Shown here: positions 56,084-64,000 of the stretch, piece after piece
Layout: each line of letters starts with the position of its first letter
How positions within the stretch are numbered: position 1 is the stretch's first letter
Assembly (NCBI RefSeq): GCF_000026185.1
Contig: NC_010694.1
Coordinates: forward strand, 3,782,001-3,846,000
Reading direction: 5' to 3'
Origin: Erwinia tasmaniensis Et1/99
GTDB taxonomy: Bacteria > Pseudomonadota > Gammaproteobacteria > Enterobacterales > Enterobacteriaceae
DNA length: 64,000 bases
Notes under the pieces: generated by a model
What the model saw: the letters and a program-made list of their open reading frames with translations, nothing else
Told to the model about the DNA's origin: nothing
Database searches by the model: none
Made by a program: the position numbers and the translations under genes

Positions 56084-57292
56084 TTACTCCTTAGCGATCG
56101 GCGTTTCATTTACCGTCACGGCTTCGCTGCCCTGAATCTGACGCACGCGCTCTTCAACTTTTTGCACCGCGCCGGCGTCTTTCAGCAGCGTATAGGTCAG
56201 CGTAAATTCAGTGCTCTGCCCTGGCTGCAGCTGCTTCACCCGTCCCTGCTCTTTCTCAATCGTCACCGGATAGGCGTAGTTGGTTCCAGGCTCAATGCCG
56301 GTAACATATCCCTGTTTCAGCGTATCGGTGTTTTTCCACATGGTCAGCAGCGGCAGCTGATGGGTATCAAATTCGATGGATGCGCCTTTATCCCCCTTAG
56401 CGTTAATGACCGCCGCCACGGTTTTTCCGCTGCTGTCGGCTTTCGGCGTCAGGTTAAACACCATTTCATCGAAATCTTTGGTCGGAGCGCCATAGCGATC
56501 CCAGCCGTCCAGCCCTTTTTTCGCATAGTCGTTAAACGGCGAGACCGACTTCAGCGGAGCAATAAAGCGCGCGTCCTTTTCGAGGATCGGCGTACCAAAA
56601 TTGCTGTGATAAATAATTTGGTAATCGTGGGGATAATCGGCCTGATTGGTTAACACGTCATGTACGGTGAATGAATCAGAACCGGGCACATAGCGCAGCT
56701 CGGTCCAGGTGTCGAGTTTGGCTTTTTTAAAGGTGGCTTCTTTGAGCAGCCCGCGAATGCGGATCTCATGCGGGGCGCGGTCGTCCACCGTCACCTCCAC
56801 CTTTGATGCCGGGGTATTCCCCGCCTTGCCGTGCAGGGTATAAAGCACCCCGTCTTTATTTACCGGGTGCCCCGTCCACTCAAAACCGCAGCGCACCATC
56901 ATCTCGTTGAAACCTTCCAGCCAGCCCGTGCCGTTGCGGCTTTCCAGGTTCATATAGGCCGGATTGACCACGTCCTGAACCGGAGAGTCCCAGCCAAGAC
57001 GGACGCCGTGGCCGTTAACATGCAGCAGGTCCATGCCACGGCTTGGGCTAAGTGCGATAGTCAAACCGTTCTGACTGGTTAAGGTCAGCACCTTGCTGCC
57101 CTCCTGCTTCCCCCCATGCAGAACTTTTTGCTGAATGCTGAAGCGCTCCCCCGACAGCTTCAGCTGCTGGCTGTCTATCTGCCAGTTTCCCTTTTCAGTA
57201 CCGCTTTCAGCATCCGTCAGCAACCAGCTTTGTGCTGCCGCCTGACCGCTGATAACCGCCATCACTACCCCTGCCAGAATTCTCTTTTTCAT
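56084..57292 (-). CDS. Periplasmic DUF4432 (aldose-1-epimerase-like) protein
   Basis: A 402-residue protein with a signal peptide (KRILAGVVMAVISGQAAAQS). The fold region is galactose-mutarotase-like (LALSPSRGMDLLHVNGHGVRLGWDSP, RCGFEWTGHP, LYTLHGKAGN, IIYHSNFGTP, YVTGIEPGTNYAYP). Most DUF4432 proteins are cytoplasmic; an exported one is less usual. It may bind or convert plant-derived sugars in the periplasm. It stands alone, divergent from avtA. Confidence 0.8.
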   Translation of the reverse strand: MKKRILAGVVMAVISGQAAAQSWLLTDAESGTEKGNWQIDSQQLKLSGERFSIQQKVLHGGKQEGSKVLTLTSQNGLTIALSPSRGMDLLHVNGHGVRLGWDSPVQDVVNPAYMNLESRNGTGWLEGFNEMMVRCGFEWTGHPVNKDGVLYTLHGKAGNTPASKVEVTVDDRAPHEIRIRGLLKEATFKKAKLDTWTELRYVPGSDSFTVHDVLTNQADYPHDYQIIYHSNFGTPILEKDARFIAPLKSVSPFNDYAKKGLDGWDRYGAPTKDFDEMVFNLTPKADSSGKTVAAVINAKGDKGASIEFDTHQLPLLTMWKNTDTLKQGYVTGIEPGTNYAYPVTIEKEQGRVKQLQPGQSTEFTLTYTLLKDAGAVQKVEERVRQIQGSEAVTVNETPIAKE

Positions 57293-57614
57293 TTTTTCAT
57301 GCCTTTAGCTGAATTGATTTAGCTTTAACCCGGCTAAGACTACAAACCGCAGCAGGATAAAACCGTGACAGCCATCACCGCCCGGTTTATTGCTTTTATC
57401 AGCTTAATAAAACGCGTGCTGCATCACTTATTTATAGTTGAGTTGGCTTTCTTACATCCATATTGTGCGATGGTTAACGGTTGTTTCACCTGGGAAAAAC
57501 GATCCGCCGGTCATCGTTCCCTGCACGCACCGATCTCGTGTTCCCGTTATTGCATCACACGGGTGCTGGCGTTAAGGTGATGCCCTTGTGTGGATAACAA
57601 GTGATTAACAGGGT
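57293..57614. other. Intergenic region between divergent DUF4432 gene and avtA
   Basis: 322 nt with no gene recognised. GTGTGGATAACAAGTG near 57590 and AACAGGG just before 57615 belong to the avtA leader. No clear operator was seen. Confidence 0.5.
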
Positions 57615-58865
57615 ATGAGCTTTTCAGCATTTGGCGAAAAATTTACGCGGCATTCAGGTATTACACGTCTGATGGAAGATATGGGGGAAGGGCTTCGAAC
57701 CCCTGGGACAGTCATGCTGGGCGGCGGCAACCCCGCGCACATCCCAGAGATGGACGCCTATTTCCAGCAGCTGCTGCAACAGATGCACGATGAAGGAAAG
57801 CTGACGGAAGCCCTGTGCAATTACGACGGCCCACGCGGCAAAAGCGCGCTGCTGGATTCACTGTCTGGCCTGCTGCGTGAACAGTTCGGCTGGCAGATAG
57901 CGCCGGAAAATATCGCATTAACCAACGGCAGCCAGAGCGCCTTCTTCTATCTGTTCAACCTCTACGCCGGTCGGCGTCAAGATGGCAGCAGGAAACGCGT
58001 CCTGTTTCCGCTGGCACCGGAGTACCTGGGCTATGCCGATGCGGGGCTGGATGAAGATCTTTTTGTCTCCACGCGGCCAAATATTGAAATGCTGCCGGAA
58101 GGCCAGTTTAAATACCACGTCGACTTTGAACATCTTCATATTGGCGAAGATACCGGTCTGATCTGCGTTTCACGCCCAACCAATCCCACCGGAAACGTCA
58201 TTACTGACGAGGAGCTGATAAAGCTGGATGCCCTGGCACAGCAGCATCATATCCCACTGCTGATCGACAACGCCTACGGCCTGCCGTTTCCCGGCATTAT
58301 CTTCAGCGAAGTACGGCCCCTGTGGAACCCGAACATCATCCTGTGTATGAGTCTGTCAAAGCTCGGACTGCCCGGTTCGCGCTGTGGCATTATTATCGCC
58401 GATGAAAAGGTCATCTCCGCCATCGGCAATATGAACGGCATTATCAGCCTGGCCCCCGGCAGCATGGGCCCGGCTATCGCCAACGAGATGATCCAGCGCG
58501 GTGACCTGCTGCGGCTGTCAGAACAGGTGATAAAACCGTTTTATCAGCAGCGCGTTAACCAGACGATTGCCGTTATTCGCCGCTATTTAACCGCAGATCG
58601 CTGCCTGATCCATAAACCTGAAGGAGCGATATTCCTCTGGCTGTGGTTCAGGGACCTGCCGATAACTACGGAAGTGCTGTATCAGCGCCTGAAACAGCGC
58701 GGCGTATTGATGGTGCCCGGGCAGCTCTTCTTCCCCGGACTGGAACAGGAGTGGCCGCACACGCACCAGTGCATGCGCATGAACTATGTGCCGGACAGTG
58801 ACAAGATTGAGCGCGGGATTGCCATTCTGGCAGAAGAGATTGAGCGGGCGCACCGCGAAGGGTAA
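57615..58865 (+). CDS. avtA: Valine--pyruvate aminotransferase
   Basis: A 416-residue class I/II PLP aminotransferase (transaminase C) that makes alanine from valine and pyruvate. It follows E. coli AvtA closely: FGEKFTRHSGITRLMEDM, ALCNYDGPRGK, PLAPEYLGYADAG, SRPTNPTGNVITDEEL and the PLP lysine in MSLSKLGLPGSRCG. Start and length agree with E. coli (417). Confidence 0.97.
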   Translation: MSFSAFGEKFTRHSGITRLMEDMGEGLRTPGTVMLGGGNPAHIPEMDAYFQQLLQQMHDEGKLTEALCNYDGPRGKSALLDSLSGLLREQFGWQIAPENIALTNGSQSAFFYLFNLYAGRRQDGSRKRVLFPLAPEYLGYADAGLDEDLFVSTRPNIEMLPEGQFKYHVDFEHLHIGEDTGLICVSRPTNPTGNVITDEELIKLDALAQQHHIPLLIDNAYGLPFPGIIFSEVRPLWNPNIILCMSLSKLGLPGSRCGIIIADEKVISAIGNMNGIISLAPGSMGPAIANEMIQRGDLLRLSEQVIKPFYQQRVNQTIAVIRRYLTADRCLIHKPEGAIFLWLWFRDLPITTEVLYQRLKQRGVLMVPGQLFFPGLEQEWPHTHQCMRMNYVPDSDKIERGIAILAEEIERAHREG

Positions 58866-59121
58866 TACCGGGGTCATCTGTGGAATTGTCCACGGGTACA
58901 GGGGTACGACGCAAAAGCGGTGCCCCGGCTCTCCGCATCTGATGAACAACAACAGAGATAACGGCTGAAAAATCTGTATAAAGCTTGACCGTCGTCAGTC
59001 ATTAAATCAATTGATCATGCTTTTTCTATGGGTCAAATTAATAATATGGAACAGCAACGCTAATATATAAAATAAAAAAGACTGATGATATGCCTTATAA
59101 CGAATATTGCAAGGTAGATGA

Positions 59122-59628
59122 AATGGCTTCCCAAAATTCACTTTATTTGGGACGGTGAGATACAAAATATCACCTAAAAACATTAGACTTGCCACAGGTG
59201 ATTATTATTTGTGGGCATATAAGGCAGCGTACTTAACCTATCACAGAAATTTAATCAATAATATTGCGAGAGAGGAATGAGTTCCGGTTATACTTTTAGC
59301 TGGCGTGGCGGCTGCTGAAGTGGGTGGTGCTCCAGACAGGTTAGCCACATACCTGCTTTCTGATCCCTTCAATATAAGAGCCGTAGCTCAGCACCTCAGA
59401 AAACTCATTTTATTCGATAACGCTGCCTTACAAGACAGGGTTAACTTAACTGATGAACAAATTACACTGGCGGGGTCTCGCTATAATCGCGGTACTGAAA
59501 GGAAGAAAGCTGACTTCATACGTTCAATATCAGCGCCGTTAGGAGACCCCATAAGAGAATATAGTTCATATGGTCGCCGTATTATTGAGAAAAAAGAAAC
59601 GATAGCCAGAATAATGAGAGGATACTAA
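59122..59628 (+). pseudogene. Decayed toxin/effector-type gene with an in-frame stop
   Basis: One reading frame is protein-like before and after a TGA at 59278-59280. Before it: YYLWAYKAAYLTYHRNLINN then IAREE. After it: VPVILLAGVAAAEVGGAPD, then RLATYLLSDPFNIRAVAQHL, ITLAGSRYNRGTERKKADF and a C-terminus EYSSYGRRIIEKKETI. The Glu after AAA and the RYNRG motif recall lysozyme/transglycosylase-like folds of polymorphic or type VI toxins. The join after GGAPD is abrupt, suggesting an internal deletion. The frame is closed by a TGA at 59119. The region before it (58866-59118) is AT-rich with no intact gene. A small membrane gene follows directly. Confidence 0.6.
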
Positions 59629-59931
59629 ATGGGAAAGGTGACGATATATATTTATTATATCATGTTGTTCCCCGTGATTTATCTTCTTTCTTCATTTAAA
59701 GAGGAGAGTCTGATTGATGGGGTTGAAATTAGAAATGCCTGTATGGCTCACAGGGCATTTGTTGTTGATGATATAAGAGATTTCACCGTTACGTTAGCGA
59801 TAATATTGTTAGTACCCTGTTTTTATTTTTTGCAGAAAACGAAATTTAAATCAACCAGCGTTATTTTTCTGACCATCGCAGTGATTTTTTACTCGGCGTG
59901 GCGGTTTTTTGTCAGGGTCACTCTCTGTTAG
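59629..59931 (+). CDS. Small membrane protein, candidate immunity protein
   Basis: A 100-residue protein with three predicted hydrophobic helices (about 4-22, 51-71, 75-96) and a short polar loop (HRAFVVDDIRDF). The ATG directly follows the stop of the decayed toxin-like frame, with GAGAGG about 9 nt before it, so the two would be coupled. Small membrane proteins placed directly after a cell-wall-active toxin are often immunity proteins. The family was not recognised, so this is inference from position. Confidence 0.6.
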   Translation: MGKVTIYIYYIMLFPVIYLLSSFKEESLIDGVEIRNACMAHRAFVVDDIRDFTVTLAIILLVPCFYFLQKTKFKSTSVIFLTIAVIFYSAWRFFVRVTLC

Positions 59932-59983
59932 AGGCGGAACCAGCTGATTCAGGGTCGCCGGATAGGCGACCCGCGTAAAGGGC

Positions 59984-60403
59984 TTATTTCATAATGTCGA
60001 TACGGCGAGGCTGGTTGGCTTCGGGCACCACGCGCTCCAGATCGATATAGAGTAACCCATTCTCCAGCCGTGCATTTCGGACATGCACATGCTCAGCCAG
60101 CTGGAATTTGCGCTCAAAGTTGCGCTCGGCGATGCCCTGGTAAAGCCAGGTACGCTCCTGCTGTTCGTCAGGGTGCGAACCCCGTACGCTCAGAAGATTG
60201 TCATGGGAGGTGATATCCAGCTCGCTTTCGGCGAACCCCGCCACGGCAATCGTAATACGGTAGTGATTCTCAGCCACCAGCTCAACGTTGTACGGCGGGT
60301 AACCGCCATTGTTTCCCTGACTCTGATTGGTTTCCAGCAGGTTAATCAGACGGTCAAAACCAATGGATGAACGATAAAGCGGGGCAAGATCGAAGTTACG
60401 CAT
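59984..60403 (-). CDS. ibpA: Small heat shock protein IbpA
   Basis: A 139-residue Hsp20 chaperone that binds aggregating proteins. Its alpha-crystallin domain spans [22 protein letters not shown] to [15 protein letters not shown]. The N-terminus [24 protein letters not shown] is typical of IbpA. A sigma-32 promoter and a ROSE-type RNA thermometer lie upstream. No ibpB gene follows directly; the gene stands alone. Confidence 0.96.
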   Translation of the reverse strand: MRNFDLAPLYRSSIGFDRLINLLETNQSQGNNGGYPPYNVELVAENHYRITIAVAGFAESELDITSHDNLLSVRGSHPDEQQERTWLYQGIAERNFERKFQLAEHVHVRNARLENGLLYIDLERVVPEANQPRRIDIMK

Positions 60404-60409
60404 TTTCAG

Positions 60410-60427
60410 CTCCTGATATTCAGCGAG
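60410..60427 (-). promoter_or_regulatory. ROSE-like RNA thermometer hairpin in the ibpA leader
   Basis: On the ibpA strand CTCGCTGA pairs with TCAGGAG across a 3-nt ATA loop, leaving one bulged G. The second strand is the AGGAG ribosome binding site, and TCGCT fits the U(U/C)GCU ROSE consensus. The hairpin should melt at heat-shock temperature and free the site, as in E. coli ibpA. Confidence 0.8.
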
Positions 60428-60524
60428 TTATTGATTGATTTTGGCACGCAACCCTCCACAATGGACGGGCCGCCGCTGCAGAAAAACACCGCCCTGTCGG
60501 CACGGGTTTTACTGAGCGTAGTCA

Positions 60525-60556
60525 TAAGATGGTGGTGCCGGATACGCTTTCAAGGG
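60525..60556 (-). promoter_or_regulatory. Sigma-32 heat shock promoter of ibpA
   Basis: On the minus strand CCCTTGAAA (-35, 60548-60556) and CCATCTTA (-10, 60525-60532) are separated by 15 nt. This agrees with the sigma-32 consensus CTTGAA ... CCCATnT. The rest of the 60404-60719 gap holds the ibpA leader and the yidQ upstream region. Confidence 0.78.
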
Positions 60557-60719
60557 GATAAATGCGGTTTTTTTTAACCTGAAATCAGCGAATGTCTTAC
60601 ACTCAAGGATGAACTCATCGGCATTGCGCACCAGCCACCACTGAAGGGAAAGGGATAGGTTATCCCACGCGCTGGCAACTATTATCAGCCGGACTTGTTG
60701 TGACTAAAGGGATTATAAA

Positions 60720-61082
60720 ATGAAAGCATTTAAGCGTTGCCACATTGCCGGCTTTGTTGCCTGTTTGTCTCTGGCCAGCGCCAGCGGCTGCTCCAGTATG
60801 ATGGCACACACTGGCCCCAACACGGGCTACTATCCCGGAACACGAGCCAGCGCGGCCGTTCTCACCGATGAAAACAGCAGCTGGATTATGCGGCCAATGG
60901 CGTTAATCGACCTGCCTTTCTCCGCCCTACTCGATACGCTGCTGTTGCCGGTCGATTATGTGACATCTGGCGATCGCGATTCACCCGGTGAGCGCGTACG
61001 CCGTAGCGAGCAGGCTAACCACACGGATACCATCATGTCGCAGACGATCGCCCCGGCTCCGGCCAGTCAACCCGCACCGTAA
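60720..61082 (+). CDS. yidQ: YceK/YidQ-family lipoprotein
   Basis: A 120-residue small outer-membrane-type lipoprotein. The lipobox ASGC gives lipidated C24, followed by SS. NTGYYPGTRASAAVL and MALIDLPFSALLDTLLLPVDY are family signatures. The function is unknown. It is divergent from ibpA as in E. coli. Its last 50 nt overlap the 3' end of yidR on the other strand. Confidence 0.9.
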   Translation: MKAFKRCHIAGFVACLSLASASGCSSMMAHTGPNTGYYPGTRASAAVLTDENSSWIMRPMALIDLPFSALLDTLLLPVDYVTSGDRDSPGERVRRSEQANHTDTIMSQTIAPAPASQPAP

Positions 61083-62331
61083 ATATCTGACGGTGATCGG
61101 CACAGTCACGCATAAAGGCCACCCGCCTTCCATCCGGGGAGAAGACCACCGCATCCGCCACCGGTGGGGTAGCGCTGCGCTCACTGATCCTGCGTAACGC
61201 CCCGCTGGCAATATCACAGACGGTAATGCTGTTGTCATAAACAAACGCCAGCCCGCGGCCGTCAGGATGCCAGCTAAACGCTGACTGAATATCGCTGTCG
61301 CAGCGCGTGACCTGCCGGGGCAACCCTCCCAGCGGTGAAACCGTCCACAGCTGTACCCGCCCCACGTCATCCTTCATCAGAAACGCAATCGCGCTACCGT
61401 CGGGCGAGCTGCGCAACCAGTGGCGCGGCGTGGTCGCCAGGCCCGGATAAGCTCTTTGATCGGTATAAGTCAGGCGCTTCTGTTTGACGCCGGCGGGAGG
61501 CGCGGGCAACGTCATCGCCGTTCCTTCCAGCGGCGCCTGACCGGGAATGGCATAATCAGCATTTTTCTCCGGCAAATCGACGATAAACACCTCAGCCACT
61601 TTTTCCCCGCTGGCCGAGAGCGTGTCGCCGATAAACGCCAGCGCCCAGCGTTGCCGGCTGCCATCGGCGCGCAGGTAGCCCCGATTGCCCACCCAGCCCT
61701 CTTCGTAAGCGCGATTGATGTCGTCGCTGCCCGGCCGCGGCGTGGCCGTGGTCCGGCTCACCAACACGCAATAATGGCTGCCATCGTATTCTCGCGGATG
61801 TCTTTTCGGTGGACAAACCGCATGCAGCGGCAGGGCGATCCCCACGTTACGCAGATCCTGTCGTAGATCCCACTCGTGCATCACATGATCGTTATAGGTA
61901 AAGCTCAGACGCGATCCGTCCGGGCTGAAGACGTGCACATGGGAACCGCCGCGCAGCGCTCCGGCGGTAAATGGCGGTGTGATATCACAGGCGTCAAGAT
62001 TTTCTGCTCGTCCTTGCTGAACCACCACGCCGCGCCGATGATGAAAGTCATAGTGCCAGCGCTCGTCCGGGTGTTCCGGGCCGTGAATAAACGCATAGCG
62101 CGGCGGCAGATCGGGACTGACGGTAACCACACCAACATAGGCACCGTTGCGCGCCTGATACAGCACCTCGGTGCTACCGCTGCCGATATGTATCCGCTCA
62201 ATGGTCAGTCCGGTAAAAGAGGCGCCGTTAGGGCGCACGTCATAAGCCAGCCACTGACCGTCGGCGGTCCAGACGTTAATATTGGTAAGCTGATGATTGC
62301 GCGGCGCAAATGTAAGCTGGTTTTCTTTCAT
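61033..62331 (-). CDS. yidR: DUF3748 protein YidR (WD40/TolB-like beta-propeller)
   Basis: A 432-residue cytoplasmic beta-propeller-like protein. Repeated blades such as VHVFSPDGSRLSF, LRSSPDGSAIAFLMKDD, FSWHPDGRGLAFVYDN and VVFSPDGRRVAFMRD are seen. It matches E. coli YidR (415) from the start MKENQLTFAPRNHQLTN. The ATG at 62331 follows AAGGGT, which is inside a stem-loop. The function is unknown. It lies in the yidQ-yidR-yidA order. Confidence 0.9.
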   Translation of the reverse strand: MKENQLTFAPRNHQLTNINVWTADGQWLAYDVRPNGASFTGLTIERIHIGSGSTEVLYQARNGAYVGVVTVSPDLPPRYAFIHGPEHPDERWHYDFHHRRGVVVQQGRAENLDACDITPPFTAGALRGGSHVHVFSPDGSRLSFTYNDHVMHEWDLRQDLRNVGIALPLHAVCPPKRHPREYDGSHYCVLVSRTTATPRPGSDDINRAYEEGWVGNRGYLRADGSRQRWALAFIGDTLSASGEKVAEVFIVDLPEKNADYAIPGQAPLEGTAMTLPAPPAGVKQKRLTYTDQRAYPGLATTPRHWLRSSPDGSAIAFLMKDDVGRVQLWTVSPLGGLPRQVTRCDSDIQSAFSWHPDGRGLAFVYDNSITVCDIASGALRRISERSATPPVADAVVFSPDGRRVAFMRDCADHRQIFTVRVDWPEPGRSSAT

Positions 62332-62338
62332 CGGAAAT

Positions 62339-62364
62339 ACCCTTAGCACGGTTTTGCTAAGGGT
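62339..62364 (-). promoter_or_regulatory. Hairpin masking the yidR ribosome binding site
   Basis: Perfect 10-bp arms ACCCTTAGCA / TGCTAAGGGT around a 6-nt loop. The AAGGGT of the second arm is the only Shine-Dalgarno-like sequence of yidR, 7-9 nt before its ATG. The hairpin lies between yidA and yidR (same strand), so it may also be a processed yidA 3' end. It lacks a U-run. Confidence 0.65.
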
Positions 62365-62408
62365 AATCCATTCACAGCCATGATGGTATCGGTCAGCGAT
62401 CCGCCCGG

Positions 62409-63218
62409 TTAAAGTACGAACTTCTCAATCGCCCAGGCAACACCGTCTTCTGCGTTGGTTTTGGTGACAAACTGCGCCACAGCCTTCACCTTATCAATGC
62501 CGTTGCCCATGGCCACGCCGGTACCGGCATACTCCAGCATCGCCAGGTCGTTTTCCTGGTCGCCAATCGCCATCACTTCGTCGCTTGAAAGCTTCAGTCG
62601 CTCTGCCAGCAGCCGTACGCCCGCCCCTTTATTCACCCGCTTGTCGAGAATTTCGAGGTAGTAAGGCGAACTTTTCATAATGGTATAGCGCTGTAACGCT
62701 TCGTGCGGAATGCGGGCAATGGCCGCGTCCAGCAGTTCAGGAGGATCGATCATCATCACCTTCGGGAAGGTCAGGTTGCGATCCATTTCACTGACGCTGC
62801 GGTGACGCAGGGGAATACCGGTCATCCACGACTCATGGACGGTGTATTCGCTGATATCCTTATTCGCGGTAAACAGCTCGGTTTTGCTTAGCGCCTGGAA
62901 ATGCACGCCCAGCGTACGTGACAGCTGTTCAAAATAGAGATAATCCTCGAAGGTGAGCGCCACTTCCGCCACACATTCGCCGTCAGCCGCCTGCTGCACC
63001 AGCGCGCCATTATTGGTAATGCAGTACTGGCCTTCCTGTTGTAAGCCCAGTTCCTGCAAATAGCGCTGTACGCCGATAAACGGCCGCCCGGTGGCAAGAA
63101 CAACCGCAACGCCCTTATCACGCGCCGTTTGAATCGCCTGTCTGACCCGTGGCGTTATCTCATGCTGCGGATTAAGTAACGTGCCGTCCATATCAATCGC
63201 AATCAGTTTAATCGCCAT
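62409..63218 (-). CDS. yidA: Sugar phosphatase YidA (HAD Cof type)
   Basis: A 269-residue haloacid-dehalogenase phosphatase. The nucleophile motif IAIDMDGTLL (D9, D11), VVLATGRPF, KGAGVRLLAERL and GDQENDLAMLEYAG are motifs I-IV of the Cof subfamily. E. coli YidA (270) hydrolyses sugar phosphates such as erythrose-4-phosphate. It is upstream of yidR on the same strand. Confidence 0.96.
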   Translation of the reverse strand: MAIKLIAIDMDGTLLNPQHEITPRVRQAIQTARDKGVAVVLATGRPFIGVQRYLQELGLQQEGQYCITNNGALVQQAADGECVAEVALTFEDYLYFEQLSRTLGVHFQALSKTELFTANKDISEYTVHESWMTGIPLRHRSVSEMDRNLTFPKVMMIDPPELLDAAIARIPHEALQRYTIMKSSPYYLEILDKRVNKGAGVRLLAERLKLSSDEVMAIGDQENDLAMLEYAGTGVAMGNGIDKVKAVAQFVTKTNAEDGVAWAIEKFVL

Positions 63219-63386
63219 ATCATCCTCGTTAGCTAACGGTATCTCTGCATGCTAGCGCGATTCAGTTCACATTGACCAGCCGGAGTGTGCGAAAGCTTGA
63301 TGCAGCAATCATCCGCTCAATTGAGAGAGCGCTGTGTCTGTTACTATCAGCATCCGTCACTGAAAATCGACAGGAGTTATTCTGCT

Positions 63387-63551
63387 ATGAATGGGCTACT
63401 GGACATCCTCGCCGATATTCTCATTTTTTGGCCAACAGTCAGGGATAAACGAAAACGTAAAAACACAGACGTGAGGAAGCTGCCCTTTCGTAACATACCC
63501 GATCTGTCGCAGAAAAAAGATCCATCGAAGGGGAAGCAAAGCCGGGACTGA
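63387..63551 (+). CDS. Small hypothetical protein
   Basis: A 54-residue ORF. CAGGAG lies about 10 nt before the ATG at 63387. A short hydrophobic N-terminus (NGLLDILADILIFWP) is followed by a basic Lys/Arg-rich tail (DKRKRKNTD). This could be a small membrane-associated protein. It was not recognised as a family. It is the only frame in the yidA-gyrB gap with a ribosome binding site. Confidence 0.5.
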   Translation: MNGLLDILADILIFWPTVRDKRKRKNTDVRKLPFRNIPDLSQKKDPSKGKQSRD

Positions 63552-63623
63552 AGGGAGATAGTGCGTGGGGGAGGTAAACCTTATCAGACCTGAAGTGACG
63601 CGATCTGCGGGGAACCAACGGGG

Positions 63624-63653
63624 CAATCCGGCAACGCTGGGGCTGCCGGATTG
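63624..63653 (-). terminator. Hairpin after gyrB
   Basis: Perfect 10-bp arms CAATCCGGCA / TGCCGGATTG with a 10-nt loop, 12 nt after the gyrB stop. Confidence 0.75.
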
Positions 63654-63665
63654 TCTGGAGCGGGA

Positions 63666-64000
63666 TCAGATATCGATATTGGCGGCGCGCAGGGCGTTTT
63701 CTTCAATAAAGGCGCGACGAGGTTCTACCGCATCGCCCATCAGCGTGGTAAACAGCTGATCGGCCGCAACGGCGTCTTTAATCGTCACGCGCAGCATACG
63801 GCGGCTGTCCGGGTCCATAGTGGTTTCCCACAGCTGCTCCGGGTTCATTTCTCCCAGACCTTTGTAGCGCTGAACCGACAGGCCACGGCGCGACTCTTTG
63901 CCTAACCACTCAATCGCCTGTTCAAAGCTGGCAATCGGCTGGCGGCGTTCACCCCGTTCGATATACGCATCTTCTTCGATCAGGCCACGCAGCTGCTCGC
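63666..64000 (-). CDS. gyrB: DNA gyrase subunit B, C-terminal part (partial)
   Basis: The minus strand encodes the GyrB C-terminus: [22 protein letters not shown], then [22 protein letters not shown] and the end [11 protein letters not shown]. This is the TOPRIM tail and C-terminal region of the ATPase subunit. The gene continues beyond the window. It adjoins the yidA/ibpA group as in E. coli. Confidence 0.97.
   Translation of the reverse strand, partial: EQLRGLIEEDAYIERGERRQPIASFEQAIEWLGKESRRGLSVQRYKGLGEMNPEQLWETTMDPDSRRMLRVTIKDAVAADQLFTTLMGDAVEPRRAFIEENALRAANIDI

Noticed and set aside
59007..59195. 62-codon minus-strand frame in the AT-rich gap before the toxin remnant
   Set aside because: It overlaps the better-supported remnant frame, has no ribosome binding site and resembles chance hydrophobic AT-rich translation.
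1..64000. CRISPR arrays, insertion sequences and prophage
   Set aside because: No regularly spaced repeats, transposase or integrase-like frames, or phage structural genes were seen on either strand.

Overview
The window is a chromosomal segment from an enterobacterium of the Erwinia/Pantoea group (Erwiniaceae, Enterobacterales). Most genes match Escherichia coli genes from the bcs-dpp-eptB, glyS-glyQ-wecH, mtlADR-yibL, sodA, fdhD/fdhE and gyrB-yidA-ibpA neighbourhoods, usually at the same protein length, but in a rearranged order. The bcsO-bcsQ-bcsA-bcsB-bcsC cellulose operon, a 2-ketogluconate (kgu) operon and a candidate type III effector fit a plant-associated Erwinia. The species cannot be fixed from the sequence alone. 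No rRNA, tRNA, CRISPR array, intact insertion sequence or prophage was seen.

Layout. 1-6.4 kb: cellulose synthase operon on the minus strand, with the bcsC end cut off. 6.7-12.5 kb: dppABCDF dipeptide transporter. 13-16.8 kb: an orphan ORF, eptB, and the ohr/ohrR peroxide pair. 16.8-22.8 kb: accessory metabolic genes, namely a small alarmone-hydrolase-like HD protein, an EmrE-like pump, a nitrilase/isochorismatase/AraC-type regulator cluster, and an arabinitol dehydrogenase coupled to a SemiSWEET sugar transporter. 22.8-29.6 kb: wecH, glyQS, an alcohol dehydrogenase, yiaG and yiaF. 30-34.6 kb: mtlADR and yibL behind a promoter region with four CRP sites. 34.6-36.9 kb: an AT-rich island with three different transcription regulators and no structural genes. 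37-40.8 kb: sugar ABC transporter. 41-47.6 kb: sodA, a class III aminotransferase with a divergent DeoR regulator, fdhD, fdhE, yibF and tag. 47.9-55.5 kb: ptxS-like regulator and the kguEKTD operon, split by an AT-rich protein tyrosine phosphatase gene. 55.6-60 kb: a small orphan gene, a periplasmic epimerase-like protein, avtA, and a decayed toxin gene followed by a small membrane protein. 60-64 kb: ibpA, yidQ, yidR, yidA and the end of gyrB.

How the parts work together. Several systems serve sugar and sugar-alcohol use: mannitol PTS, arabinitol dehydrogenase plus SemiSWEET, 2-ketogluconate catabolism and a sugar ABC importer. Others serve envelope and stress functions: cellulose, EptB, WecH, Ohr, SodA and IbpA. 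The most unusual elements are the two-domain tyrosine phosphatase (active first domain, degenerate second domain) lying between ptxS and its probable target operon, the nonsense-broken toxin gene with an intact neighbour resembling an immunity gene, a 43-nt near-perfect palindrome upstream of bcsO, and the orphan three-regulator island.
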